DNA of 64,000 nt, from contig NZ_JAKRKC020000001.1 of assembly GCF_022664455.2 (NCBI RefSeq), positions 1-64,000 of the forward strand. Direction: 5' to 3'. The notes below the pieces were generated by a model. It was not told the DNA's origin. It ran no database searches and was given only the letters and a program-made list of their open reading frames with translations. The stretch's first letter is position 1. Every line of letters begins with the position of its first letter. This document shows, in pieces, positions 1-8,470 of this stretch. The DNA is from Actinomadura luzonensis (GTDB lineage: Bacteria; Actinomycetota; Actinomycetes; Streptosporangiales; Streptosporangiaceae). Both the position numbers and the translations under genes were made by a program.

Positions 1-483
1 GTGGATCGCGGGGACCAGGATGTGGCTGGGGAAGTCGTCGCCGAGCTGCACGATCAGCTCGGCGAGGTCGGTCTCGTACGCGGTGATGCCCGCGGCGGCC
101 AGCGCCTGGTTGAGCTCGATCTCCTGGGTGGCCATCGACTTGACCTTGACGACCTCGCGCTCGCCGGTGGCCTGGACCAGCTCGGTCACGATGCGGTTGG
201 CCTCGGCGGCGTCGCGCGCCCAGTGGACGGTGCCGCCGGCGTCCTGCACGGCGCGTTCGAGCTGGACCAGGTAGCGGTCGAGGTTGCGGAGCGTGTGGTC
301 CTTGATGGCCTTGCCGGCGGCGCGCAGCTCCGCCCAGTCGGGCAGCTCGCCGACGACGCTCGCGCGCTTGCCGCGGATGGTGTGGGTGGCCTTGCGGAGG
401 TTGTAGCGAAGCTGCGAGTTCTGGACGGCCTGCTGAGAGTTTTTCGGGAAATTTCCGGGCATGCCGAGGAATGTCGCGCTCAT
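1..483 (-). CDS. lutB: LutB-type iron-sulfur lactate utilisation protein (partial, N-terminal part)
   Basis: The first about 160 residues of a LutB-family protein, the ferredoxin-like subunit of the LutABC complex that oxidises L-lactate to pyruvate. The ATG at 481-483 overlaps the lutA stop by four bases (ATGA), so the two are translationally coupled. Visible N-terminal features typical of the family are the segment around LRKATHTIRGKRA and the later VVKVKSMATQEIELN segment. The C-terminal 4Fe-4S cysteine clusters and any lutC lie beyond the window edge. Identity rests on family resemblance plus the adjacent lutA and FadR-type regulator. Confidence 0.87.
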   Translation of the reverse strand, partial: MSATFLGMPGNFPKNSQQAVQNSQLRYNLRKATHTIRGKRASVVGELPDWAELRAAGKAIKDHTLRNLDRYLVQLERAVQDAGGTVHWARDAAEANRIVTELVQATGEREVVKVKSMATQEIELNQALAAAGITAYETDLAELIVQLGDDFPSHILVPAIH

Positions 484-1211
484 TGGCTCTCCTCCGTGGA
501 CGCCAGGATCTCCGCCAGGTGCATCGTCCGCACCCCCGTCTTCTGCCGACGCAGCGTGCCGCCGATGTGCATGAGGCACGAGTTGTCGGCCGCGCACAGC
601 ACCTCGGCGCCGGTGTCCATGATGTTGCGGGTCTTGTCCGCGCCCATCGCCGCCGAGACCGCCGGGTTCTTCACCGCGAACGTGCCGCCGAACCCGCAGC
701 ACTCCTCGGCCCCCGGCAGCGGCACCAGCTCCAGGCCGCGCACGTGGGCGAGCAGCCGGGCCGGGCGGTCGCCGAGGCGCAGGCCGCGCAGCGAGTGGCA
801 GGTCGGGTGGTAGGTGACGCGGTGCGGGAAGTACGCGCCGACGTCCTCGACCTTCAGCACGTCGAGCAGGAACTCCGTCAGCTCGTACACCTTGGGCGCG
901 ACCTCGGCGATCGCCGCGGCCCCCTTGCTGCCCGGCCTGGCCAGCTTGGGGTACTGCTCGCGCACCATGGCCGCGCACGAGCCGGACGGGGCCACCACGG
1001 CGTCGTACCCGGCGAAGACCTCGGTGAAGTGGCGCGCGAGCCGCACGCCCTCCGCGCGGTAGCCCGTGTTGACGTGCATCTGGCCGCAGCACGTCTGGGC
1101 GGCCGGGAAGTCCACCTCGCAGCCGAGCCGGCGCAGCAGGGACACCACGGCCTTGCCGGTGCCGGGGAAGAGCGTGTCGTTCACGCACGTGATGAACAGG
1201 GCGACTCGCAC
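480..1211 (-). CDS. lutA: LutA-type (Fe-S)-binding oxidoreductase subunit
   Basis: A 243-residue protein with two CCG cysteine-rich domains. The first motif is TCCGQMHVNTGY near residue 41, and the second is ECCGFGGTFAVKNP near residue 165, followed by CAADNSCLMHIGG. This is the standard LutA/GlpC-like architecture that binds an unusual Fe-S centre, and the length matches LutA proteins. It is the first gene of a leftward operon with lutB overlapping its stop codon. The start lies next to a palindromic operator shared with the divergent FadR-type regulator. Predicted role: electron-transfer subunit of L-lactate oxidation to pyruvate in the cytoplasm. Confidence 0.92.
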   Translation of the reverse strand: MRVALFITCVNDTLFPGTGKAVVSLLRRLGCEVDFPAAQTCCGQMHVNTGYRAEGVRLARHFTEVFAGYDAVVAPSGSCAAMVREQYPKLARPGSKGAAAIAEVAPKVYELTEFLLDVLKVEDVGAYFPHRVTYHPTCHSLRGLRLGDRPARLLAHVRGLELVPLPGAEECCGFGGTFAVKNPAVSAAMGADKTRNIMDTGAEVLCAADNSCLMHIGGTLRRQKTGVRTMHLAEILASTEESQ

Positions 1212-1229
1212 GGCTCTCCTCTCGAAAGG

Positions 1230-1260
1230 TATGGTCTGACCACAATATGGTCAGACCATA
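1230..1260. promoter_or_regulatory. Perfect palindromic operator for the LldR/LutR-type repressor
   Basis: Two 13-bp arms, TATGGTCTGACCA and TGGTCAGACCATA, are exact inverted repeats around the spacer CAATA. Each arm also contains its own 11-bp palindrome (TGGTCTGACCA at 1232-1242 and TGGTCAGACCA at 1248-1258). Each fits the TNGTNNNACNA pattern known for LldR-type FadR-subfamily regulators. The site sits between the divergent lutA and regulator genes, 14 bp before the proposed regulator start, so it could control both. Confidence 0.85.
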
Positions 1261-1274
1261 GCAGGGAGGTCCGG

Positions 1275-1976
1275 TTGGACGGCAGTGGGTGGCGTCCGGT
1301 GAAGCGCACCCGGACATTTGAGGACGTTCTGGCTCAGATCGAACGGCGGATCGCCGAGGACGGCCTCACCGCCGGCGACCGCCTGCCCGCCGAACGGCAG
1401 CTCGCCGAGCAGCTGGGGGTCAGCCGCTCCTCCGTCCGCGAGGCGCTGCGCGTGCTGGAGACGCTGGGCGTGGTGTCCTCCCAGGTCGGCCGCGGCCCGG
1501 ACGCGGGCGCGGTGCTGACCGCGCGCCCCGACTCGGCGCTGACCGACCTGCTGCGCCTGCACCTCGGCCTGGCCACCCTCGAACTGCGCGAGGTCATCGA
1601 CACCCGGCACCTGATCGAGCGGTGGGCCGCCGCCCGCGCGGCCGCCGGCCGGGCCGGCACCGAGTCCCTGGCCGCCGCGCTCGCCGGCATGGACGCCGCC
1701 CGCTCCGCCGAGGAGTTCGTGGAGCACGACATCGCCTTCCACTGCGCGATCGCCGACGCCTCCGGCAACCGCCTGGTCGCCGCCATCATGCGCTCGCTCA
1801 GGGACGCGATGCGCAGGTTCTCGGTCGAGGCGGTCGAACGCCTCGGCGACACCGCGATCCTGCGCGCCGGCCACCTGCGCATCCTGGCCGCCGTCGAGGC
1901 GGGCGACCCCGGCGAGGCCGCCGCGGCCGTCTCCGAGCACCTGGCCGACGCCTACCCGGCGCTCTTCCCTCACTGA
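1275..1976 (+). CDS. FadR-subfamily GntR regulator (LldR/LutR-like)
   Basis: About 233 residues. An N-terminal winged helix contains RLPAERQLAEQLGVSRSSVREALRVLE, given here as a segment of residues near 32-58 with key text LGVSRSSVREAL. It is followed by a helical FCD ligand domain with the Asp/His metal ligands EHDIAFH, GHLRIL and SEHLAD. I chose the TTG at 1275 because GGGAGG at 1264-1269 lies five bases upstream. The alternative GTG at 1299 lacks such a site. Divergent from lutAB across a perfect operator, so it most likely represses lactate genes and itself, with lactate as the inducer. Its 3' end overlaps the convergent sulfatase by seven bases. Confidence 0.9.
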   Translation: MDGSGWRPVKRTRTFEDVLAQIERRIAEDGLTAGDRLPAERQLAEQLGVSRSSVREALRVLETLGVVSSQVGRGPDAGAVLTARPDSALTDLLRLHLGLATLELREVIDTRHLIERWAAARAAAGRAGTESLAAALAGMDAARSAEEFVEHDIAFHCAIADASGNRLVAAIMRSLRDAMRRFSVEAVERLGDTAILRAGHLRILAAVEAGDPGEAAAAVSEHLADAYPALFPH

Positions 1977-3430
1977 CGCGCGTCGGCCTGCCGGCAGCTC
2001 GCCCCCGAGCAGGCCACCAGCGCGTTCAGCCGCGCCTCCAGCCCTGCCATCAGCGTCGCGTCGGCCGCGGAGGCCAGGTTGACCAGCTGGTACGGATCCT
2101 TCTGCAGGTCGTAGAGCTGCTTCTCGCCGGTGTCGTAGCGGACGAAGGTGTAGCGCTCGGTGCGCAGCGCCTGGTAGGCGGGCACCGGCGTCTGGCGGGC
2201 CGACGAGCGGTTGACGGGCCGGTTGAACTCGATCAGCGCGTTGTGCCGCCACGCCGCCGGCCTGGCCCCCTTGAGCAGCGGCACCAGCGACCGCCCCTCC
2301 GCGAACGCGGGCAGCGCGGCCCCGCCCAGCTCGGCGACGGTGGGCGCGAGGTCCACGGTGGCGGCCATCTGGGTGATCGTGGAGCCGCGCCGGACGCCGG
2401 GGCCGCGCACCACCAGCGGGACCTTGATCGCCTCCTCGAACGGCGTGGTCTTGCCCTGCGGCAGCCGGTGCGTGCCCAGGTGGAAGCCGTTGTCGGAGGT
2501 GAACAGGAGGTAGGTGTCGTCGAGGTGCCCGCTCGCGCGGAGGGCGTCGACGACGGTGCCGACCAGGTCGTCCACGCCGAGCATGGCGCGCAGCCGGGCC
2601 CGGTGGCGGCGGTCGACCGCCTCGATCTGCTCCTGCGACAGCGGGAGCCGGCTGCGCAGCCACAGCGGCTCGCGGCTGACGTCGGCCTGGTTGAACGACG
2701 GCGTGCGGGGCGCGCTGAGCTGCGGGAACGCCTCCTCGTGCCGCCAGGCGGCGTTGGCCGGGTTGTGCGGCGCGATCGGCGCGAGGTAGAGGAAGAACGG
2801 CTTGCCCGAGCTCTCGATGAAGGCGCGGCTCTTGTCGGCGAGCACGTCCGACAGGTAGTCCTCGCGGCCCCAGCCGTGCTCGGTCAGGCCGCCGTTCTCG
2901 TTGAGGCGGTAGCCGTACTCCTCGTAGAGGTTGGTGACGGGGACCGCCCATTCGTCCCAGCCGGGCGGCACGTACGTCTCGCCGGCGGTGCGCCCCGGGT
3001 AGTGGTTGAGGAACTTGCCCATGAGGGCGGTGCGGTAGCCGGCCGCCTGCATCCACGTGCCGATCGTGGAACGTTCCAGGCCGGAGGTGTGGAACCGGTC
3101 GAAGCCGCCCTCGGGCGCGGTGTTGGTCAGCACGCCGTGGCTGTGGACGTACTGGGAGCGCAGGATCGACGCGCGCGACGGGCAGCACCAGGAGTTCGTC
3201 ACGAAGAACCGGTCGAACGAGGCGCCCTGGCGGACGAGCTGGCGCTGGATGTTCGGGAAGTACGCCAGCGTGCCGGCCTCCAGGTCGTCCACGACGATGA
3301 GGACGACGTTCGGCCGGGACGCACTCGCGGCCACCATGGGCTCGGCCGCCGGCAGCAGAAGCAGCAGGAGGCAGGCTACGCGACAGAGACCTTTGAGCAC
3401 GGACTGTGACTTCCCCGGAAGATCCTCCAT
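1970..3430 (-). CDS. Secreted type I sulfatase (formylglycine-dependent)
   Basis: About 486 residues. A Leu-rich hydrophobic stretch (residues 16-27) indicates a signal peptide. It is followed by NVVLIVVDDL, the first metal-binding Asp pair of the alkaline phosphatase/sulfatase fold. The WCCPSRASIL segment holds the CxPSR motif (Cys82), where the Cys is converted to formylglycine. The FTSDNGFHLGTHRLPQGK segment is the second metal site. The length fits arylsulfatase/N-sulfoglucosamine-type sulfatases. No maturase gene is visible in the window. The start is uncertain: ATG at 3430 was chosen, but a GTG at 3436 is also in frame. The substrate cannot be told from sequence; choline sulfate or a sulfated glycan are possibilities. 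Confidence 0.9.
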   Translation of the reverse strand: MEDLPGKSQSVLKGLCRVACLLLLLLPAAEPMVAASASRPNVVLIVVDDLEAGTLAYFPNIQRQLVRQGASFDRFFVTNSWCCPSRASILRSQYVHSHGVLTNTAPEGGFDRFHTSGLERSTIGTWMQAAGYRTALMGKFLNHYPGRTAGETYVPPGWDEWAVPVTNLYEEYGYRLNENGGLTEHGWGREDYLSDVLADKSRAFIESSGKPFFLYLAPIAPHNPANAAWRHEEAFPQLSAPRTPSFNQADVSREPLWLRSRLPLSQEQIEAVDRRHRARLRAMLGVDDLVGTVVDALRASGHLDDTYLLFTSDNGFHLGTHRLPQGKTTPFEEAIKVPLVVRGPGVRRGSTITQMAATVDLAPTVAELGGAALPAFAEGRSLVPLLKGARPAAWRHNALIEFNRPVNRSSARQTPVPAYQALRTERYTFVRYDTGEKQLYDLQKDPYQLVNLASAADATLMAGLEARLNALVACSGASCRQADARQ

Positions 3431-3482
3431 TGACACCCGGCCCGGCCGCGGCCGTAATAGAACTTAATTCCGGAGGTGTCAC

Positions 3483-4484
3483 ATGAAGCTCGGGCTCCAG
3501 TTGGGCTACTGGCAGCGCAACGCCGACGACGCGACCGCATCCGTGCTGGCGGCCGAGCGTCTCGGCTACGACTCGGTGTGGACGGCCGAGGCGTACGGCA
3601 GCGACGCGTTCACCCCGCTCGCCTGGTACGGGGCGCGTACCAGCCGCATCAAGCTCGGCACGTCGGTCGCGCAGCTCTCGGCCAGGCCGCCCGTCACGAC
3701 CGCCATGACCGCCATGACCCTCGACGCGCTCACCGGCGGCCGGCTGATACTCGGCGTCGGCGCCTCCGGGCCGCAGGTGGTGGAGGGCTGGTACGGCCAG
3801 CCGTTCGCCCGCCCGCTGGCCAGGACCCGCGAGTACGTCGAGATCATGCGCAAGGTCTGGCGCCGCGAGGAGCCGGTGACCGCCGGTGGCCCCCACTACC
3901 CGCTGCCGCTGCCCGGCGGCCTCGGCAAGCCGCTCAAGCTCATCACCCACCCGCTGCGCCCCGACATCCCCGTCTACCTGGGCGCGGAGGGCCCCAGGAA
4001 CGTCGCCCTGGCCGCCGAGGTCGCCCAGGGCTGGCTGCCGTTGTTCGCCTTCCCCGACAAGATCGAGGAGATGTACGGCGACGCGCTGGCCGGGGCGCCC
4101 GCGGGCTTCGAGATCGCCGCCATGGTCACGGTCGTCATCTCCGACGACGTGCGGGCCGCGCTCAACGGCGTCAAGCTCATGCTGGCCCTCTACATCGGCG
4201 GCATGGGCGCCCGCCACCGCAACTTCCACGCCGACATCATCGGCCGCATGGGCTACGCCGAGGCCGCCGAGCACATCCAGTCCCTCTACCTCGCCGGCCG
4301 CAAGGACGAGGCGTTCCAGGCGATCCCCGACGAGCTGGCCGACGGCATCTCGCTCGTCGGCCCGCCCGGCCGCATCAGGGAGCGCCTGGAGCTGTGGCGC
4401 AAGAGCCCGGTGACGAGCCTGCTCGTCATGGGCCCGCGCGACGAGCCCACGCTCAGGCAGGTGCGCGACCTCGTCCTGGGCTAG
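3483..4484 (+). CDS. LLM-class F420-dependent oxidoreductase
   Basis: A 333-residue luciferase-like monooxygenase fold protein beginning MKLGLQLGYW. It has the TIM-barrel features seen in actinobacterial F420-dependent members (AERLGYDSVWTAEAYGSDAF near residue 22, and LGVGASGPQVVEGWYG near residue 85). A strong ribosome site, GGAGGTG, lies seven bases before the ATG. Members of this family use reduced F420 or FMN to reduce or oxidise diverse substrates, and the substrate here is unknown. It is divergent from the sulfatase, and its stop overlaps that of the convergent permease (CTAG at 4481-4484). Confidence 0.88.
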   Translation: MKLGLQLGYWQRNADDATASVLAAERLGYDSVWTAEAYGSDAFTPLAWYGARTSRIKLGTSVAQLSARPPVTTAMTAMTLDALTGGRLILGVGASGPQVVEGWYGQPFARPLARTREYVEIMRKVWRREEPVTAGGPHYPLPLPGGLGKPLKLITHPLRPDIPVYLGAEGPRNVALAAEVAQGWLPLFAFPDKIEEMYGDALAGAPAGFEIAAMVTVVISDDVRAALNGVKLMLALYIGGMGARHRNFHADIIGRMGYAEAAEHIQSLYLAGRKDEAFQAIPDELADGISLVGPPGRIRERLELWRKSPVTSLLVMGPRDEPTLRQVRDLVLG

Positions 4485-6418
4485 TCGGGACGCGGGGCGG
4501 GGTCGGAGGTGACCGACCTCAGCAGCGGCCTGCTCAGCGCCCCCGCCCCGATCACCCCGCCGAACCCGAGCGCCACGCAGGCCACCAGCGTGACCACCCC
4601 GGCCGTGCTCACCCCGCCGATCATGAACGGCGTCGCGCAGAACGCCCCCACCAGGATCGCGCCGCCGCCCATCACCGCCAGCGGGATCAGCGTCTCGGCC
4701 CGCCTGGCCCGGTCCAGCACCTCCAGCGGGGTGCCGGCCAGCCGCAGCAGCCCGTACGTCTGCCGCCGGTCCAGCACCGACGAGGCGGCCGTGATGCCCG
4801 CGCTGGCGATCGCCACCAGGAACGACACCGCCAGCACCACGACCGTGCCCACGCGCACGTCGGCCAGGATCTGGACGCCGAAGCGCTGCTCGTCGTCCTC
4901 CGTCGTCGGGGTGCGACCGGGGACGAGCCCGGCGAGCGCGGTGCGCGCCCGGTCCAGCGTCTCCGCGCCGGGCTCTCCCTGGAACGCGGCCACGACGGTC
5001 TGCTTGACGACCTTGACCCCGGCCGGCACCCCGGCCGCCGCCAGCCGCTCGCGGGCCTGCCCGGCGAGCTGCTCCACCTGCCCGGCGGGCGCGAGCACGC
5101 GGAGCTGCGGCGGCCCGCCGTCCCCGGCGAACGCCCCGGGGCTGAGCAGGCCGAGGAAGCCCGCCACGAACCCGGTCAGCGCCACCCCGCTCACCGTCCG
5201 CCAGGCCGAGCGCGGGTCGTCCACCAGCCGGCGTCCGGCCAGCAGCGGCGCGGGGCCGCGCGCGGTCCGCGCGGTGATCCTGCCGATGAGGCCCACCACC
5301 CACGGCCCGGCCAGGTTGAGACAGAGGAAGGCCAGGCCGAGCGCCACGGCGACGATCGCCACGCTCGTCCCCCTGGTCAGCATCGGGAAGGCGGCCAGCA
5401 CCGCGAGCAGCGCCACCACGCGGACGAACCGCATGCCGGGCGGCGTCTCCCGCTTGGCCACGCCGAGCGGGCTCACCACGACCCGCCGCAGCCCCGCCAC
5501 CGCCGACAGCCCCACCAGCAGCGGCACCGCCACCAGCACCCCCGCGAGGACGAGCGCGCCGGGGAACAGGTCCGCGACGAACCAGCCGCCGCCCTGGATC
5601 GGGATGCCCGCCAGCAGCGGCACCGCCAGCGCGAACACCACCGCCCCGGCCAGCGCGCCCGCCAGCGCGACGAGCACCGCCTCGGCCACCGTCATCCGCA
5701 CCACCTGGCCCGGCGTCGCGCCGACCAGCCGGAGCGCGGCCAGCCGCCGGTCCCGCCTGGCCACCGTGAGCCGGGCCGCCGCGCCCCCGAACACCAGCAG
5801 CGGCACGACCATGAGCACGCTCGCGATGACCGCGAGCACCTTGTACGCCTCGGAGTCCTCGCTCGGCGTGCCGGCCAGGCTCGCGACCTTGACCGGCGGC
5901 TTGCCGACGATCCAGTCGTCGCTGCGCCGCGCGGTCATGGCGGGCGCGTCCGGCTCCTGGCCGGTGACCGCGACCAGCTCGCCGGGGAACACGAGGGCCT
6001 CGTCGCCGAGCGTGCCGGCGACCTTGGGGTAGCGCGCGCCCAGCTCGGCGGCGGGCAGCTCGCGGACCAGCTCGGCGAGGGCGGGCGACAGCCACGTCTC
6101 CCCCGGCCGCGGGAAGCGCGGCAGCCCGGGCGGCGCGGGCACGCCCTCCTTCAACGCGGCGAGGTCCACGACGGTGATCGTCCGGTCGCGCACGTAGTCG
6201 AAGCGGGACGCCTCCACCGCGACCGCGTCCCCGGCCGCGGCCGGGACCGGGTTGCGCCAGGCGCCGCGCTCGGCCCTGGCGTCGAAGGCGACGTTCGCGG
6301 CCACGGCGAACAGCAGCAGCGCCGTGGAGACGGCCACGGCCCCGAGCGTCAGCCAGGTGCCCAGCAGGCCCTTGCGCCCGCCGCCCCTGAGCAGCCGCCA
6401 GGTCAGGTCCAGGTTCAC
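4481..6418 (-). CDS. FtsX-like ABC transporter permease
   Basis: About 645 residues. An N-terminal membrane helix near residues 19-41 is followed by an extracytoplasmic region and then several hydrophobic helices in two FtsX-like blocks. The first block is around VLMVVPLLVFGGAAARLTVARRDRR and the last is near the C-terminus. The segment RDRRLAALRLVGATPGQV is the hallmark of FtsX/MacB permeases. The GTG start at 6418 overlaps the stop of the ATPase gene (GTGA), giving a coupled two-gene exporter. Such systems export lipids, peptides or antimicrobials, or act as mechanotransmission complexes. No sensor kinase of the Bce type is adjacent, so the cargo is unknown. Confidence 0.9.
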   Translation of the reverse strand: MNLDLTWRLLRGGGRKGLLGTWLTLGAVAVSTALLLFAVAANVAFDARAERGAWRNPVPAAAGDAVAVEASRFDYVRDRTITVVDLAALKEGVPAPPGLPRFPRPGETWLSPALAELVRELPAAELGARYPKVAGTLGDEALVFPGELVAVTGQEPDAPAMTARRSDDWIVGKPPVKVASLAGTPSEDSEAYKVLAVIASVLMVVPLLVFGGAAARLTVARRDRRLAALRLVGATPGQVVRMTVAEAVLVALAGALAGAVVFALAVPLLAGIPIQGGGWFVADLFPGALVLAGVLVAVPLLVGLSAVAGLRRVVVSPLGVAKRETPPGMRFVRVVALLAVLAAFPMLTRGTSVAIVAVALGLAFLCLNLAGPWVVGLIGRITARTARGPAPLLAGRRLVDDPRSAWRTVSGVALTGFVAGFLGLLSPGAFAGDGGPPQLRVLAPAGQVEQLAGQARERLAAAGVPAGVKVVKQTVVAAFQGEPGAETLDRARTALAGLVPGRTPTTEDDEQRFGVQILADVRVGTVVVLAVSFLVAIASAGITAASSVLDRRQTYGLLRLAGTPLEVLDRARRAETLIPLAVMGGGAILVGAFCATPFMIGGVSTAGVVTLVACVALGFGGVIGAGALSRPLLRSVTSDPAPRPD

Positions 6419-7095
6419 GCCGTCGCCCCGCTCATCGTGACGAGCAGGCCGTCGCGGACCTCGACCGTGCGGTCGCACCAGGCGGCCACGTTCGGGTCGT
6501 GGGTGACCACGATCAGCGAGGCGCCGTTGTGCCGGGTCGCCTCGGTCAGCAGCCGCATCGTGTCCTGGCCGGTGCGCTGGTCGAGGGCGCCGGTCGGCTC
6601 GTCGGCGAACACCACGGCCGGCCCGGTCACCAGCGCCCTGGCGATCGCCACCCGCTGCGCCTGGCCGCCCGACAGCTCGCCCGGCCGCCGCGTCTCCATG
6701 CCCTGGAGGCCGAGCGGCGCGAACCACTCGCGGGCCTGCCGCACCGCCTGCGCCCGCGCGACGCCGCCCAGCATGAGCGGCAGCGCCACGTTCTCCTCGG
6801 CGGGCAGCTCGGGCAGGAGCTGGCCGAACTGGAAGACGAAGCCGAAGCGGGAGCGGCGCAGCGCGCTGCGCTTGCGCTCCCCCATGGCGTCGATGCGCTG
6901 CCCCAGCAGGTGCACCTCGCCCGCGTCCGGCTTCATGATGCCCGCCAGGCAGTGGAGCAGGGTGGACTTGCCCGATCCGCTCGGGCCCATGATGGCCACG
7001 GCCTCGCCGGCCCGTACCGCGATGTCCACGCCGCCGAGGGCGACCGTCTGCCCGAACCGTTTGGCGAGGGCCCGTCCAACAAGCACGTCGTTCAT
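6415..7095 (-). CDS. ABC transporter ATP-binding protein (MacB/LolD type)
   Basis: A 226-residue ATPase with Walker A GPSGSGKSTLLH, Q-loop FVFQFGQLLPELPAEENV, signature LSGGQAQRVAIARAL, Walker B VVFADEPTGALD and switch His in VVTHDP. The EPTGALD form is typical of LolD/MacB-type ATPases that pair with FtsX permeases. It is upstream of and overlaps the permease gene. The ATG at 7095 was chosen because it begins the first beta strand of the fold directly. The divergent gene on the other side is lspA. Confidence 0.92.
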   Translation of the reverse strand: MNDVLVGRALAKRFGQTVALGGVDIAVRAGEAVAIMGPSGSGKSTLLHCLAGIMKPDAGEVHLLGQRIDAMGERKRSALRRSRFGFVFQFGQLLPELPAEENVALPLMLGGVARAQAVRQAREWFAPLGLQGMETRRPGELSGGQAQRVAIARALVTGPAVVFADEPTGALDQRTGQDTMRLLTEATRHNGASLIVVTHDPNVAAWCDRTVEVRDGLLVTMSGATA

Positions 7096-7233
7096 GCCCT
7101 CAAGCCTCGCGGCGGGCCCCCTGCGGCGGATCGGCCGTGCGGACATCCCGCCTCGGCCGAACGGCCGATCCTCGGCCGGCCGCCCGCGCCGGTAGTCTTC
7201 GGGCGGAGACGTCGTTCGGCACGGAGGCCACAC

Positions 7234-7743
7234 ATGGTGCGGTTGGAGCGCGGTTCTGGTCGGCTGTACGGCATGATGCTCGCGCTGGCCGCGGTCGTCC
7301 TGCTGGTGGATCAGCTCACCAAGCTCTGGGCGGTCGCCGCGCTGTCCGGCGGCGAGCGCGTCGCGGTGCTCCCGCCGCTGATCCACTTCCGGCTGCTGTA
7401 CAACGCCGGCGCCGCGTTCTCCCTGGGCACCGGCACGACGTGGGTGTTCGCCCTGACGGCGGCGGCCGCGGTGGCCGGCATCCTCCACGTCGCGCGCCGG
7501 CTGGCCTCCCCCGGCTGGGCGCTGGTGCTGGGCGTGCTGCTCGGCGGCGCGGTCTCCCACCTGGGCGACCGGCTGTTCCGCGCACCCGGCTTCGCCCAGG
7601 GGCACGTCGTCGACTTCATCGACTACGGCCCGTTCGTGGGCAACGTCGCCGACCTCGCGCTCACCTGCGGATGCGCCGCGATGGTGCTGCTCAGCCTGCG
7701 CGGGGTGCCGTTCGCCAGGGTGCCGGAGAGCCGATCTGCCTAG
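7234..7743 (+). CDS. lspA: Lipoprotein signal peptidase II
   Basis: A 169-residue polytopic membrane protein with the LspA elements VDQLTKLWA (residues 25-33), YNAGAAFSLG (56-65) and GNVADLAL (136-143). Catalytic aspartates are expected at Asp112 and Asp140. It cleaves the signal peptide of prolipoproteins after diacylglyceryl modification. Ribosome site GGAGG at 7223-7227. One oddity: the usual GNxxDR loop reads SHLGDR here, so the conserved Asn is His109 while the catalytic Asp is kept. It may therefore be a second, divergent LspA paralogue rather than the housekeeping copy. Confidence 0.85.
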   Translation: MVRLERGSGRLYGMMLALAAVVLLVDQLTKLWAVAALSGGERVAVLPPLIHFRLLYNAGAAFSLGTGTTWVFALTAAAAVAGILHVARRLASPGWALVLGVLLGGAVSHLGDRLFRAPGFAQGHVVDFIDYGPFVGNVADLALTCGCAAMVLLSLRGVPFARVPESRSA

Positions 7744-7752
7744 AGTTGGGCC

Positions 7753-8403
7753 GTGACTATTCGGGTTCTCGTCGCCGACGACCAGCAACTGGTGCGGACC
7801 GGCTTTCAGATGATCTTGGACGCGCAGCCGGACATGGAGGTCGTCGCGGCCGTCTCCGACGGGGCCGAGGCGGTGGCCGAGGCGCGCCGGCTGCGCCCCG
7901 ACGTGTGCCTGCTGGACATCAGGATGCCCAAGCTCGACGGCATCGAGGTGACCCGCATCCTGGCCGGCCCCGGGGTGGACAACCCGCTGCGGGTGGTCAT
8001 CGTCACGACGTTCGACCTCGACGAGTACGTCTACGGCGCGCTGCGCTCGGGCGCGACCGGCTTCCTGCTGAAGGACAGCGGGCCCACGCTGCTCATCGAG
8101 GCGGTGCGGGCCGCGGCGGCCGGTGACGCGCTGGTGTCGCCGTCGGTCACCGTACGGCTGCTGCAGCACCTGTCACAGCCCCGGCGGGCCGCGCCGCCGC
8201 CCATGAACGACCCGCTGACCGACCGCGAGCTGGACGTCGTGCGGCTGATCGCGCGGGGGCGCACCAACCAGGAGGTGGCCGCCGAGCTGTTCGTGTCGCT
8301 GTCGACGGTCAAGACGCATCTCGGCAGCATCTTCGCCAAACTCGGTGTCCGCAATCGGGTAGAAATCGCAGCTTGGGCGTGGGAATCCGGCGTGGTGAGC
8401 TGA
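7753..8403 (+). CDS. NarL/FixJ-family response regulator (orphan)
   Basis: 216 residues. A receiver domain has the acidic pair DD at residues 9-10, phospho-acceptor Asp55 in LLDIRMPKLDG, and Lys in LLKDSGPT. It is followed by a LuxR-type helix-turn-helix (LTDRELDVVRLIARGRTNQEV, with key text RTNQEVAAELFVSLSTVKTH). It starts with GTG nine bases after the lspA stop, so it is probably co-transcribed with lspA. No histidine kinase gene lies beside it, which is unusual because most actinobacterial NarL-type regulators sit directly after their kinase. Confidence 0.93.
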   Translation: MTIRVLVADDQQLVRTGFQMILDAQPDMEVVAAVSDGAEAVAEARRLRPDVCLLDIRMPKLDGIEVTRILAGPGVDNPLRVVIVTTFDLDEYVYGALRSGATGFLLKDSGPTLLIEAVRAAAAGDALVSPSVTVRLLQHLSQPRRAAPPPMNDPLTDRELDVVRLIARGRTNQEVAAELFVSLSTVKTHLGSIFAKLGVRNRVEIAAWAWESGVVS

Positions 8404-8470
8404 TTAACGGCGGGGTCCCCGGGATACAAGTGAATCAGAACCACAGCGCATGGCCCGGGGGGAGAACATC

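Noticed and set aside
1251..6095. Very long minus-strand ORF of about 1600 codons
   Set aside because: Its Arg/Ala/Gly-rich composition is the shadow of several real genes on both strands, with no family features.
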